DNA of 64,000 bases, taken from NCBI RefSeq assembly GCF_000022325.1, contig NC_012034.1:2045501-2109500 (forward strand), written 5' to 3'. Below are positions 1-9,084 of the stretch, piece after piece. The first letter of the stretch is position 1; every line of letters begins with the position of its first letter. Below the pieces are notes generated by a model. It made no database searches and was not told where the DNA came from. It saw only the letters and a program-made list of their open reading frames with translations. The DNA is from Caldicellulosiruptor bescii DSM 6725 (lineage in GTDB: Bacteria; Bacillota; Thermoanaerobacteria; Caldicellulosiruptorales; Caldicellulosiruptoraceae). Position numbers and translations under genes: made by a program.

Positions 1-1191
1 TATTCTATCTCTGTCGCTATGTGCTGAAAGCCCATACTTTTCAACCCTGCACTTTACTTCATATTCTTTGCCATTTAGCTCAATCTTTCTCTCATTCTCC
101 GGAAGTTCGGCAAGTTCAAGAAGTTTTCTTCCAGGCGCTTCTTCGTCTTGATACCCTGTTATTGCAATCAGCGCATTTTGACTCTGTACAATCTTTTCAG
201 CATAAAAAACAGAAGGTCCTCCTGTGAGCATACCCGAGCTTGAGATTATAACACATGGGTCTGAAGAAGAAATTATTTCCTCTCTTTGTTTTTTGTCAGA
301 TACAACATTTATATTATCTGCGAAAAATATTTCTTCTCCTTTTAACACTCTCTTGTAATATCGCGAAGACAAATAAGTAGGGTTATTTCTATAAACTCTT
401 ATAACTTCCCTTACCATTCCATCAATGAAAACATTAAAACTGACCTTTCTTTTTTTCATATAGTTTCTGAGGATAAGAATAATCTCCTGAGCTCTTCCAA
501 TCGCAAAAGCAGGAATTAAAACCTTTCCACCTTGAGATATAACCTCTGCTACTGTGTTAAAAAGCCTTTCTTCTTCAAAATTTCTGTTTGTGTGAAGCCT
601 GTCACCATAGGTTGATTCACATATGACAACATCAGGTCTAATTTTGGGAACTGAAGCTTTGTCAACAGTCAACTGTCTGTCTGCTGAAAAGTCGCCTGTG
701 TAAAGTATGCTGCCTTCTTGAGTCTGAATAAATATCATGGAAGCACCAAGGATATGGCCTGCCGGGAAAAATGTTACCTTAATCCCTTCAATGGGTTCAA
801 ATGTATAGTTAAATCCATAGGTAAGGGTTCTATCAAGCAAATCTTCTACATTTTTCTCAGCATAAATAGGTATTTCATCCTCTGCAATCTCCATTATCCT
901 CAAGCTATCATACAAAAGTACCTTTATCAAATCTTTTGTTGGCTGATTTGCATAAAAGAAAATATGAGGATACTCTCTTGCAATTAGAGGAAGGCTTCCT
1001 ATATGGTCAAGGTGAGCATGCGAAATAAGACAAACATCAACACCGCCAAGCTCGCGAAGAAGTTGCAAGTTTGGGAGCTTGTCTTCTTTCATTCTTATAC
1101 CAGAGTCAATTAAGATGTTCTTGCCACCAGCTTTTATTAAAACACAAGACGCACCAACCTCTTTAGCACCACCTAAGAAAACTATCTCCAT
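1..1191 (-). CDS. MBL-fold / beta-CASP RNA-processing exonuclease (3' end cut by window edge)
   Basis: The minus-strand frame opens with ATG at 1189-1191 (MEIVFLGGAKEVGASCVL) and runs off the window, so only about 397 N-terminal residues are visible. It carries the metallo-beta-lactamase motif HAHLDH (near 1007-1030), a later GHILGAS histidine motif, an STYGDR segment and the beta-CASP ending LSAHSDRD near the edge. Proteins of this build are zinc-dependent RNases of the CPSF/RNase J superfamily that act on RNA in the cytoplasm. The family is clear; the exact substrate cannot be read from sequence. The gene just upstream (EamA) ends 3 bp away and is co-directional. Confidence 0.85.
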   Translation of the reverse strand, partial: MEIVFLGGAKEVGASCVLIKAGGKNILIDSGIRMKEDKLPNLQLLRELGGVDVCLISHAHLDHIGSLPLIAREYPHIFFYANQPTKDLIKVLLYDSLRIMEIAEDEIPIYAEKNVEDLLDRTLTYGFNYTFEPIEGIKVTFFPAGHILGASMIFIQTQEGSILYTGDFSADRQLTVDKASVPKIRPDVVICESTYGDRLHTNRNFEEERLFNTVAEVISQGGKVLIPAFAIGRAQEIILILRNYMKKRKVSFNVFIDGMVREVIRVYRNNPTYLSSRYYKRVLKGEEIFFADNINVVSDKKQREEIISSSDPCVIISSSGMLTGGPSVFYAEKIVQSQNALIAITGYQDEEAPGRKLLELAELPENERKIELNGKEYEVKCRVEKYGLSAHSDRDRI

Positions 1192-1194
1192 TTT

Positions 1195-2106
1195 TTAACT
1201 CAACTCCATATCAAGATTTTTGTCAAAGTTCAGTTCAGCTACAACCATCCCAATTAAGATTAAACCACATCCTACATAAGAAATCAAAGGTAAAATCTCA
1301 GTTGTGTTGTTTGGTCCAGACGGTATTATGGCAGAAAAAATTGCACCAAAAACAGGCTCAGCAGAAAAAATGAGTGCTGTATGAGTGGGTGTTGTGTATT
1401 TCTGGACAAACACTTGAGCAGTAAACGCCAACGCTGTCCCTAAAATACCTGTTATCAAAATAGTAACAATAGCTATTAGATTTATTTTAATATTTGTAAG
1501 GTTGAGACCAAATATCATTGAAAATATTATATATAAAAAAGCTGCGCTCATCAGCTGAAAAATTGCAATGTTTATTGTATTTATATTATCTTTTGCGGTG
1601 AATATGTCAATAAAGATAATTTGAAACACAAACCCAAGGTCAGCAAGAAGGGTAAGAAAATCACCAAAATTAAAATTTGAAAACTTTGCACCGCTTAAAA
1701 GCCAAAGTCCAGCAAAAGCCAATATTACACCAACTGTTACGTTAATTTTGGGTATCTTTTTCTCAATCAGAGCTACAAATACAGGAACCAAGATGACAGT
1801 CAGCCCAGTTACAAAAGCTGATTTTGACGCATATGTAAACTTTAAGCCTATAACCTGCAATAACATCCCAGCAAATAGAAAAAATCCAATGATACTACCA
1901 TAAAGAACTTCCCTTAATTTCAACTCTCTTAGATTTTTCCAGAATATTGCTAAAACTATCAGCCAGGCAAGTGTAAATCTTATAGCCAAAAATGCCACTG
2001 GGTTCATATCTAAAACTGTGTTTTTCATGAGTACAAACGAACTTCCCCATACCATTGTAACAAAAAGCAAAATGGCATCTGCTAAAATCTTTCGTTTCCC
2101 ACTCAA
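1195..2106 (-). CDS. EamA-family (DMT) transporter
   Basis: About 303 residues with ten hydrophobic segments in two EamA repeats. The first repeat begins with AILLFVTMVWGSSFVLMKN, the typical start of drug/metabolite exporters. I chose a TTG start at 2104-2106, preceded by AGAAAGGAAG at good spacing. A longer frame opening at 2226 exists, but it would run through a rho-independent terminator (2153-2184) that ends the upstream ABC operon, and it lacks a ribosome site. It probably exports small metabolites or amino acids across the membrane; the substrate is unknown. Confidence 0.82.
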   Translation of the reverse strand: MSGKRKILADAILLFVTMVWGSSFVLMKNTVLDMNPVAFLAIRFTLAWLIVLAIFWKNLRELKLREVLYGSIIGFFLFAGMLLQVIGLKFTYASKSAFVTGLTVILVPVFVALIEKKIPKINVTVGVILAFAGLWLLSGAKFSNFNFGDFLTLLADLGFVFQIIFIDIFTAKDNINTINIAIFQLMSAAFLYIIFSMIFGLNLTNIKINLIAIVTILITGILGTALAFTAQVFVQKYTTPTHTALIFSAEPVFGAIFSAIIPSGPNNTTEILPLISYVGCGLILIGMVVAELNFDKNLDMELS

Positions 2107-2152
2107 GTTTTTTCTTCCTTTCTGTATAAAAATCTTTTCTATCAAGCTAAAA

Positions 2153-2184
2153 AGGGCTGCCACTAAAACACAAAAGACAGCCCT
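2153..2184 (-). terminator. Rho-independent terminator of the amino-acid ABC operon
   Basis: On the minus strand AGGGCTG and CAGCCCT pair around an 18-nt loop and are followed by TTTTT. It lies 45 bp downstream of the glnQ-like stop codon and ahead of the TTG start of the EamA gene, so the two genes are likely separate transcripts. Confidence 0.75.
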
Positions 2185-2228
2185 CTTATTATTTCTATCA
2201 AATTTAAAACATTTTAACCAAACCACAA

Positions 2229-3020
2229 TTACAGTATCTTTTGTAAAAACTGTTTTGTCCTCTCTTGTTTTGGATTTGTGAAAATTTCTTCAGGCAATCC
2301 TTCTTCCACAATCTTCCCTTTATCCATAAAAACAACTCGATCTGCAACCTCTCTTGCAAATCCCATCTCATGAGTCACAACAAGCATTGTCATACCTTCC
2401 CTTGCTAGCTCTTTCATAACATTCAAAACCTCACCCACAAGTTCAGGGTCAAGTGCAGATGTCGGTTCATCAAACAGCATTACTTTTGGCTTCATAGCTA
2501 AAGCTCTGGCAATTGCAACTCTTTGCTGCTGTCCACCAGAAAGCTGCGAAGGGTATGAATTTGCCTTGTCCTTGAGCCCCACCTTTTCAAGAAGCTCAAG
2601 CCCAAGCTCCACTGCCTCTTCTTTTTTCATTTTATTTACAACAACAGGTCCAACTATCACGTTCTCAAGTGCTGTCATGTGAGGAAACAGGTTAAATCTT
2701 TGAAATACCATACCTATTTGTGAACAAAATCTTGCTATCTCTTTTGAGCTATGTTTTTTGTGTTTTTCATGCAGCCCCTTGTCTTCGATGACAAACCCGT
2801 CAATTTCAATATACCCTGAATTGATTCTCTCTAAATGGTTAAGACAGCGCAAGAAAGTGCTCTTGCCAGACCCCGATGGTCCTATTATAACCACAACTTC
2901 TCCTCTGTTTACCTCCAAGGACACCTTGTCCAGCACAAGATTGTGCCCGAAATATTTAACAATCTCTTTTGCAATTATTATCTTTTTACTATTGTTATTT
3001 ACTGCATTACCGTTGTTCAT
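2229..3020 (-). CDS. glnQ: Polar amino-acid ABC transporter, ATP-binding protein
   Basis: About 263 residues. Visible motifs are Walker [11 protein letters not shown]-loop [12 protein letters not shown], signature [15 protein letters not shown], Walker [15 protein letters not shown] and the H-loop VVTHEMGFA, all matching the GlnQ/HisP group. It energises uptake with the permease and binding protein encoded just upstream. The ATG at 3018-3020 follows AGAGG; a TTG seven codons earlier (3041) is an alternative. It overlaps the permease gene's 3' end, which suggests translational coupling. The amino acid transported is not certain. Confidence 0.9.
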   Translation of the reverse strand: MNNGNAVNNNSKKIIIAKEIVKYFGHNLVLDKVSLEVNRGEVVVIIGPSGSGKSTFLRCLNHLERINSGYIEIDGFVIEDKGLHEKHKKHSSKEIARFCSQIGMVFQRFNLFPHMTALENVIVGPVVVNKMKKEEAVELGLELLEKVGLKDKANSYPSQLSGGQQQRVAIARALAMKPKVMLFDEPTSALDPELVGEVLNVMKELAREGMTMLVVTHEMGFAREVADRVVFMDKGKIVEEGLPEEIFTNPKQERTKQFLQKIL

Positions 3021-3669
3021 ACTTTCCCAGCCTCTTTTCAAGCCAATTAAATATTGTAGAAAAAACTGTGGTAAGAGCCAAATATATCACAAGCGCAGCT
3101 ATATAAATCTCTGCATCCCTTCCTGTTGCAGACGCTTTTAGCTGTGCAGCGCGCATAAGCTCAACCATTCCTATTGTTGACACAAGTGAAGAGTCTTTCA
3201 AAAGCGCAATAAACTCATTGCCAATTGGCGGTATTAACCTTTTGTACGTTTGAGGAACAATTACATATCTCATGGTCTGAAGGTAAGTCATGCCAAGAGC
3301 CTTTGCCGCTTCGTACTGGCCTCTGTCAATTGACAAAATTGCTGCCCTTATTATTTCTGCAGTGTAAGCACCTGAGTTGATAATAAGAGCAATTGCACCT
3401 GCCAAAAACGCCGGCAGTGTCAGAGCAGGTATAATTTTGGGAAGACCATAGTAAATAAAGAATATCTGCAAAAGCAGTGGTGTGCCTCTGAAAAGCCATA
3501 CATAAAAGCTGCCAATATAATTCAAAAGCTTTATTTTAGAAATTCTAAAAAGAGCTGCAACCAGTCCAAACACAAGCCCAATTGTAACTGCAATCGCAGT
3601 AAGTTCAATTGTAACAACACTTGCTTTCAAAAGAACAGGAAAGTATTTTATTATGACTACTTCTGTCAA
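3007..3669 (-). CDS. Polar amino-acid ABC transporter, permease
   Basis: 220 residues with about five membrane segments. The family EAA loop is visible as [24 protein letters not shown], followed by a proline-rich IPPIGNEF segment. Length and motif fit the HisM/GlnP family, which forms a homodimeric or heterodimeric channel with the adjacent ATPase. The start is TTG at 3667-3669, preceded by AGAGGTGG. It lies between the binding-protein gene (17 bp upstream) and the ATPase gene (overlapping downstream). Confidence 0.9.
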   Translation of the reverse strand: MTEVVIIKYFPVLLKASVVTIELTAIAVTIGLVFGLVAALFRISKIKLLNYIGSFYVWLFRGTPLLLQIFFIYYGLPKIIPALTLPAFLAGAIALIINSGAYTAEIIRAAILSIDRGQYEAAKALGMTYLQTMRYVIVPQTYKRLIPPIGNEFIALLKDSSLVSTIGMVELMRAAQLKASATGRDAEIYIAALVIYLALTTVFSTIFNWLEKRLGKYEQR

Positions 3670-3686
3670 CTCATGCCACCTCTATT

Positions 3687-4487
3687 TTACTTTGTAATGT
3701 CTTCTCCAAACCATTTTTCAGATATTTTCGCAATAGTCCCGTCCTTTTTTAACTGGTCTAAAATCTTTTGAATTTCGTTGTACAGGTCCTTGTCCTCTTT
3801 TCTGAGAGCTATTCCCACAGGTTCTCTTTCAAGCTGTGCAGGTGCTATGTCAAACTTTTCAGGATTTTGTTTTTTATAATAGTAAGCAACAACACTGTCT
3901 ATCACAACTGCTTTTATTCTCCCAATGTCAAGGTCGTTGAAAGCATCAGTTATTCTTTCGTATCGTGTGACATCCTTTTCATAGTTTATAAATTTCATCT
4001 TTTGAACAGCATTGTCACCTGTTGTGTTTGCTTGAACGCCTATCTTAATCCCTTTTAAATCTTCAAAACTTTTGATTGAGCTGTCGCCCTTTTTCACAGC
4101 AATAACCTGACGAATGTAAAGATATGGCCCCGCTAAATTGAAAGCTTTCTTTCTCTCATCTGTTATACTAAAGCATGAAATAATAGCATCAAACTTTTTG
4201 GACTTTAAAGCGCTCTGGATTCCACTCCAGTCAACAGCAACAATCTTTAGCTTTGCACCAAGCTTTTTTGCTATTTCGTTTGCTAAGTCCACATCAAATC
4301 CCACTGTGTTGTTGTTATCATCAGTAAATTCCATTGGTGGAAATGTGTTGTCCATACCAACAACAAACTCTTTTGTCTTTTTTATCTTTTCTAAGGTTGT
4401 CATGTTTTGGTCATTTGAAGTACATCCGCTTAAAAACGGGATAAAAAGTGCTATTAGCAAAACCAAAGCTATAACCTTTTTATACAT
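3687..4487 (-). CDS. Polar amino-acid ABC transporter, substrate-binding lipoprotein
   Basis: 266 residues. The N-terminus is a lipoprotein signal with lipobox LSGC (Cys near residue 22), so the protein is anchored outside the membrane. The mature part is a type II periplasmic-binding fold: VGMDNTFPPMEFTDDNN near the N-terminus, GFDVDLANEIAKKLG, then AIISCFSITDERKKAF, and a C-terminal KISEKWFGED. These are family-3 solute-binding features for Gln, Glu, Arg or Cys-type ligands. It is the first gene of a three-gene uptake operon with a good promoter at 4534-4561. Confidence 0.92.
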   Translation of the reverse strand: MYKKVIALVLLIALFIPFLSGCTSNDQNMTTLEKIKKTKEFVVGMDNTFPPMEFTDDNNNTVGFDVDLANEIAKKLGAKLKIVAVDWSGIQSALKSKKFDAIISCFSITDERKKAFNLAGPYLYIRQVIAVKKGDSSIKSFEDLKGIKIGVQANTTGDNAVQKMKFINYEKDVTRYERITDAFNDLDIGRIKAVVIDSVVAYYYKKQNPEKFDIAPAQLEREPVGIALRKEDKDLYNEIQKILDQLKKDGTIAKISEKWFGEDITK

Positions 4488-4533
4488 ATAAATATCCCCT
4501 TTCGTTGGTTTAATTTATAAACATACCTTAATA

Positions 4534-4561
4534 ATTATACACCCATTTTGAATTTTATCAA
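4534..4561 (-). promoter_or_regulatory. Sigma-A-type promoter of the amino-acid ABC operon
   Basis: On the minus strand TTGATA (4556-4561) and TATAAT (4534-4539) are separated by 16 bp. The -10 lies about 47 bp upstream of the binding-protein ATG, which has AAAGGGG as ribosome site. Confidence 0.6.
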
Positions 4562-4588
4562 TATCAAAATTATGCAAAGTTACTGTTT

Positions 4589-5422
4589 CTACTTAAATAC
4601 AGCCTTGCTCAAAATGTATGCAACCCACTCTCTTGTTGCAAAACTATTTAATTTTAAACCTTTTATCTCGTCGGCATTTATAAGTCGATTGTCCACAAAA
4701 GCATTTATATACTGATTTGCCCACGACTTATAATCATTTTTTGAGGTAGATTTAAGTTTAAGATACCTTGCCAAAATTGCAAATGCCTGCTCATAAGTGA
4801 CCCCATCGTTCGGCTTGAAAACGAGCCTATTTTGTTTATCTTTTATCCCTGTGATAATTCCCATCTTATAAAGAGTTTCTATCTCAGATTTTGCCCAGCA
4901 GTTTTGAATATCTGAAAAAGAATACTTTCTGATGTTCTTTTCTATTTTTATATCAAATACATTTACAAAAAACTTTACAAACTCCTGACGGGTAACAATA
5001 TTTTTCGGTTTGAAAGTGCCATCTTTATATCCATCAATCTTTCCAATGCTTGCAAGAAAAAGAATGTGGTCTTTGTACGGTGAATTTTTAATGTCACTAA
5101 ACAGCAAAGAACCATCAGAAGGCATAAGAATTACTCTAACCGGCAGGATAAACATGCTCTGCGGAATCAAAACCGAATTTGACTCAGACGAAAAAGTTTT
5201 TTTGTCAGAAAAATAAACTGTTAGCTGTCTGTCTGAATCTCTTGTAAATCCCTTTACATAGTAGCTCTTGTTTGTCTTTGAATATAGCACAACTTGCATA
5301 TTGTTCGTTCCATTAACGTAGTATTCAACCTTACAAAATACATCTGCTGCAAACACTTTTTGTTGCCATAAAATGACCACTGCTAAAATCAAACAAATAA
5401 GAGCTTTTCGAAAACCTTTCAT
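4589..5422 (-). CDS. Secreted SLH-domain protein
   Basis: 277 residues with a signal peptide (hydrophobic stretch at residues 8-25, ending near FAADV). Residues about 28-107 form an unrecognised beta-rich region. SLH modules follow: FSDIKNSPYKDHILFLASIG with GYKDGTFKP, then FSDIQNCWAKSEIETLYKMG with KPNDGVTYEQAFAILARYL, and a degenerate third copy to the C-terminus. SLH modules bind pyruvylated secondary cell-wall polymer. The gene lies 37 bp after two giant FN3 proteins and is probably in the same transcript. Confidence 0.85.
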   Translation of the reverse strand: MKGFRKALICLILAVVILWQQKVFAADVFCKVEYYVNGTNNMQVVLYSKTNKSYYVKGFTRDSDRQLTVYFSDKKTFSSESNSVLIPQSMFILPVRVILMPSDGSLLFSDIKNSPYKDHILFLASIGKIDGYKDGTFKPKNIVTRQEFVKFFVNVFDIKIEKNIRKYSFSDIQNCWAKSEIETLYKMGIITGIKDKQNRLVFKPNDGVTYEQAFAILARYLKLKSTSKNDYKSWANQYINAFVDNRLINADEIKGLKLNSFATREWVAYILSKAVFK

Positions 5423-5459
5423 CTTGATCTCTTCACCTTCTTATCCACAAAATTTCTTA

Positions 5460-8400
5460 TCATATATTCGAAACAACATGATAGAAGAATGCTAAAACAT
5501 ATTCTCTTGTTGCTGTCTCTTTGGGATTGAACGTAACATAATCAAAAAGCCAACCCATCTTGTATGCTTTTTTCAAAGACAACAAGTATCTGTCATCAGC
5601 AGAAAGTTTTGTCCATGCAACATCGTCTACTGAGATTTCATTGCCAGTGTAAATCTCATAAAACTTTACCATCATATCTACAGCGGCTTCTTTTGTAAGA
5701 ACAGAATTGTCCTGAGTATTTTCAATTAGTCCTGCCTTGTACGCTTTTTTAATATACTCATCAATTATCTCAAACCTGTAGAGTCTCTTCTTCTCTGCAA
5801 AATATACCAAAAAAGAGGCAAGTTCCTGTTTTGAGACAGCGTTTTTTATTCCTATTGTATCGCTTGTATCATCGCTGGCAATAGTCTTAAAAAGATTGTA
5901 AAGTTTTGTTGCATAGCTGCTTGAAATTATATCTTTGTAAAAGCCTTTTCTTACAATCACAACTGCCTGAGGTGTTTGCAAATTAAAAGTTACACTTTTA
6001 TTGTCACTTGCAAACACAGCGTTTTCTGGTTCTTTCCAAGAAAGAGAGGTCAAATCAAAAACATATGGTATTGCGACTGACCACGGTTCTCTGTTTATTA
6101 GCGAAATTTTAACTGGCGTTTGAAAATATGATATTCCTACTTGCTTTGTAAAGCTTGAAGCTGTGCACCTGATATCATACACTTCAGAGATAGCATCTTT
6201 TACATTATATTTGTCAGATGCTCTTATAAATGTCAGTTCAGTATAAATACTTGATGGTGATACGCCAAACACTGTCAGTTTATCTATGTCGCTACTGTCG
6301 ATGGCAGCAAAATTGAACTGCGAAGTTGCTCCATCTAATGTGACAATGCAATCTTTATTGAGCTTAACCAGCGCTTTTAAAACATCGTATCTTATTTTTA
6401 TCACAAACTGAAAAATAGATGAACTTGTTCTCTTTGTAAAATCAATTAAAACAGGCTTTGAGTCCAAAGACTCATTGACATATCTATAGGTAATCTCTAT
6501 TATCATCCTGCCACTTGCAGGGTCTTCTACAGTTATAAAAGGCAGAGTTGTATCCTGAACAGAATCGAACACACCTGTATACTCGCTTATATCCTTTTTA
6601 GTAACAAAAGAGATAATCTCTGTCGACTGAGATAGCTGACCATCAGAAGCTATAGCAAAAAGTCTTGCCCAATACCTTGTATTGGGTTTCAAGCCGATTA
6701 CTTTATATTCAGTTGTATCTGGGCCGGTTGTGTACTTCTGGGAGTTTGAAAATGAAATATTGTCAGCTACCTCAATAACATATCTTCTTCCCGTCTCGGC
6801 AATCTCCCAAACAAAAATGGCGTAGTCTTTCCCGTAGTCTTTTATACCAAAAGCTACTGGAGTTTTCGGTGGAGGAACCTTTTGTGTTCTGCCAAAAACA
6901 GGACTGCTAAACTCTGAATACACTTTCTGATTGTCTTTGATGATATATGCCCTAACCCTAAAATAGTAGAGCGTATCAGGTTTTAAGTTTTGAACTGTGA
7001 AATAACAAAGGCCGGTGGTATAATCAATCTCTTTTAAAGAAGGTTTAAAACTGTCAGATGCAATCTGCCATGCATTTGAGTTTTTAATGTCTTCTGATAA
7101 CTGAACTTCAAAATATACATTCTCTATATAGCTCCATGAAAGCAGAGCAGAATTATACGTTGTTGTCACAACGCTCAAATTTTCAACAACTGGAACAGAA
7201 GAAGGTAGCGGCACCTCATATTTTATCAGCGTTGTTGCCATTACAACATTGGATGGTAATGAATAGTATACACTACTGTCAATCTTTCTCACAGCTCTTA
7301 TAAAAAATACATACCTTGTGTTTGGCAAGAGACTGCTTACCCTGAAAACTATCTTGCCTGATTGATCTACCTGATAGTCAGAAAGTGATATCTTTTGGAA
7401 ACTTGCTATATCAAGATTTTCTGGATTAGTTATATCCATTCCAACCTGGTACACTGCAAAGTTGACCTCATAGAAGATGCTCCTGTCTACAGTCGGCGGC
7501 TGGATACCTGCAATAGTTACAGGCTGCCATGACAAAACTACAGAATCGTAAGTTGTATATACAACAGACAAAAGTGTTGGAGTGGTTGGCGGAGTTATGT
7601 CGCCAGAAGTAGTATATGAAATTGTCAAAGCAGGGGTTGATTCCTTGTAAATGTATGTCCCCTGTTCATAATCATAAAACCTCTTCTTCACCACAACCTT
7701 TAAAACATAAACAGTGTTTTTTTCAAGACCTGTGATGTCAAACCTATAATATCCTGTGGGAAGATTGTTCTCGTCCTTTTCCTCATCAGAACTTTTCATC
7801 TGATAATTGGATACAAAAAGAGTAAAATCAACATTGCTATCCGAATATTTTTTGTAATAAAAATCATACACAACATCTTTATCTGTTGGTATTTTAAATC
7901 TTAAAGAGATTGTATCTTGAGACTTCGGAAAAGCAGTCAAATTTTCTGCCGCAGGTGGTGCAAAAGGCAGTGTATATGGATGAACATACAAGTCTTTTGA
8001 TCTGATAGACACCTTTCTGCCAAAACTATCAAAAACATCAACCTGTATTCTGAAAAACACATCATCTGTGATACTAACAACAGCAAAAAACTCGTTCGCC
8101 GAAACTGTACCAATTAAAGTAGGTATCTGATCTTTACTACCTTTGTAAATTTCATATTCGTTTTCGGCAATTGATACCTTTGCCCACCTTAACCACACAA
8201 CATTGTCAGCAATTCTCTGAGCCTCCGCCTGAATGTATGTTGCCGCCTCACCGATTACCTTAATATTTGGTGGTGTGTATGTCTGTGGGTCACGCCAGAT
8301 AACTTCTTGAGGCAAATTTCTCGGCAAAACTTTTACATAGTAAAGGCTACTTGGCGAAAGTCCTGCTGCTGTATATTTGAGTTTCCTGCCTGGCAGAATT

Positions 8401-9065
8401 TCAACTCTTCCACCCGGTTTTTGGCTCTGAAGTAAGGTTATCCTGTCACCATCTATCTGATACTTCGTTGGAGTTGTAAAGCTTATGTCTTTTGACACAT
8501 ATATGTCATAATCTATTCTTTTGCCAGAATAGTAAACATCATCCCACACTATATCAATGGCATCTTCAGCATTTGTATAACATTCAACAAAAATAGGTGT
8601 CAAAAACACAATTGTATTTGAATACGAAGAGTAATAAACAACATTTCCTGTCTGTTCCTGTAAAACTCTCACACTTCTTACCTTGGCATAAAAAATTGTT
8701 CCGCTTGGAATCTTTTGCCCATTCGGAAGACTCTGAACTTTATAAGTATAATTGCCATTTGAAACTGTGAGGTTTGGGTCATTTTTGTATATGGTATATC
8801 CATAAGGAAATCTTGTGGGGTCATCACCAAGATACAGCTCAAAGTAATCAAAGTCAGAATAACTGTATTGCCAAGAAAAATAAAGTGTTATAGTTCCATC
8901 CTGAGCTACTTCCATCCTCGGAAGATTATTTACAACTGCTATATTCAAACCCTGAGGTGCAGGAAGAACAATTGCAGGCTGTGCTATTAGATTTTGGGGA
9001 ACCAAAGCAATCAAAAAAGATATTAAAAGGAAAATCGAAACTATTTTAATTGCGATGGATTTCAT
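5460..9065 (-). CDS. Giant fibronectin type III protein with C-terminal SLH-like region
   Basis: About 1201 residues. A signal peptide ends near IAQPA. At least five FN3 modules are recognisable by their final strands, such as TVYVLKVVVKK, TRYVFFIRAVRK, TLYYFRVRAYI and TRYWARLFAIA. The last about 160 residues look like divergent SLH modules, with AVSKQELASFLVYFAEKK, LTKEAAVDMMVKFYEIY and ETATREYVLAFFYHV. An extracellular, wall-anchored structural or adhesion role is inferred; no catalytic domain is visible. I prefer the ATG at 9063-9065, after GGGTGAG, over a GTG at 9077. It forms a pair with the next gene upstream. Confidence 0.82.
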   Translation of the reverse strand: MKSIAIKIVSIFLLISFLIALVPQNLIAQPAIVLPAPQGLNIAVVNNLPRMEVAQDGTITLYFSWQYSYSDFDYFELYLGDDPTRFPYGYTIYKNDPNLTVSNGNYTYKVQSLPNGQKIPSGTIFYAKVRSVRVLQEQTGNVVYYSSYSNTIVFLTPIFVECYTNAEDAIDIVWDDVYYSGKRIDYDIYVSKDISFTTPTKYQIDGDRITLLQSQKPGGRVEILPGRKLKYTAAGLSPSSLYYVKVLPRNLPQEVIWRDPQTYTPPNIKVIGEAATYIQAEAQRIADNVVWLRWAKVSIAENEYEIYKGSKDQIPTLIGTVSANEFFAVVSITDDVFFRIQVDVFDSFGRKVSIRSKDLYVHPYTLPFAPPAAENLTAFPKSQDTISLRFKIPTDKDVVYDFYYKKYSDSNVDFTLFVSNYQMKSSDEEKDENNLPTGYYRFDITGLEKNTVYVLKVVVKKRFYDYEQGTYIYKESTPALTISYTTSGDITPPTTPTLLSVVYTTYDSVVLSWQPVTIAGIQPPTVDRSIFYEVNFAVYQVGMDITNPENLDIASFQKISLSDYQVDQSGKIVFRVSSLLPNTRYVFFIRAVRKIDSSVYYSLPSNVVMATTLIKYEVPLPSSVPVVENLSVVTTTYNSALLSWSYIENVYFEVQLSEDIKNSNAWQIASDSFKPSLKEIDYTTGLCYFTVQNLKPDTLYYFRVRAYIIKDNQKVYSEFSSPVFGRTQKVPPPKTPVAFGIKDYGKDYAIFVWEIAETGRRYVIEVADNISFSNSQKYTTGPDTTEYKVIGLKPNTRYWARLFAIASDGQLSQSTEIISFVTKKDISEYTGVFDSVQDTTLPFITVEDPASGRMIIEITYRYVNESLDSKPVLIDFTKRTSSSIFQFVIKIRYDVLKALVKLNKDCIVTLDGATSQFNFAAIDSSDIDKLTVFGVSPSSIYTELTFIRASDKYNVKDAISEVYDIRCTASSFTKQVGISYFQTPVKISLINREPWSVAIPYVFDLTSLSWKEPENAVFASDNKSVTFNLQTPQAVVIVRKGFYKDIISSSYATKLYNLFKTIASDDTSDTIGIKNAVSKQELASFLVYFAEKKRLYRFEIIDEYIKKAYKAGLIENTQDNSVLTKEAAVDMMVKFYEIYTGNEISVDDVAWTKLSADDRYLLSLKKAYKMGWLFDYVTFNPKETATREYVLAFFYHVVSNI

Positions 9066-9084
9066 CTTTTCACTCACCCGTTTT

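Noticed and set aside
2107-2226. N-terminal extension of the EamA frame to ATG 2226
   Set aside because: It contains the terminator of the upstream operon and has no ribosome site, whereas TTG 2106 does.
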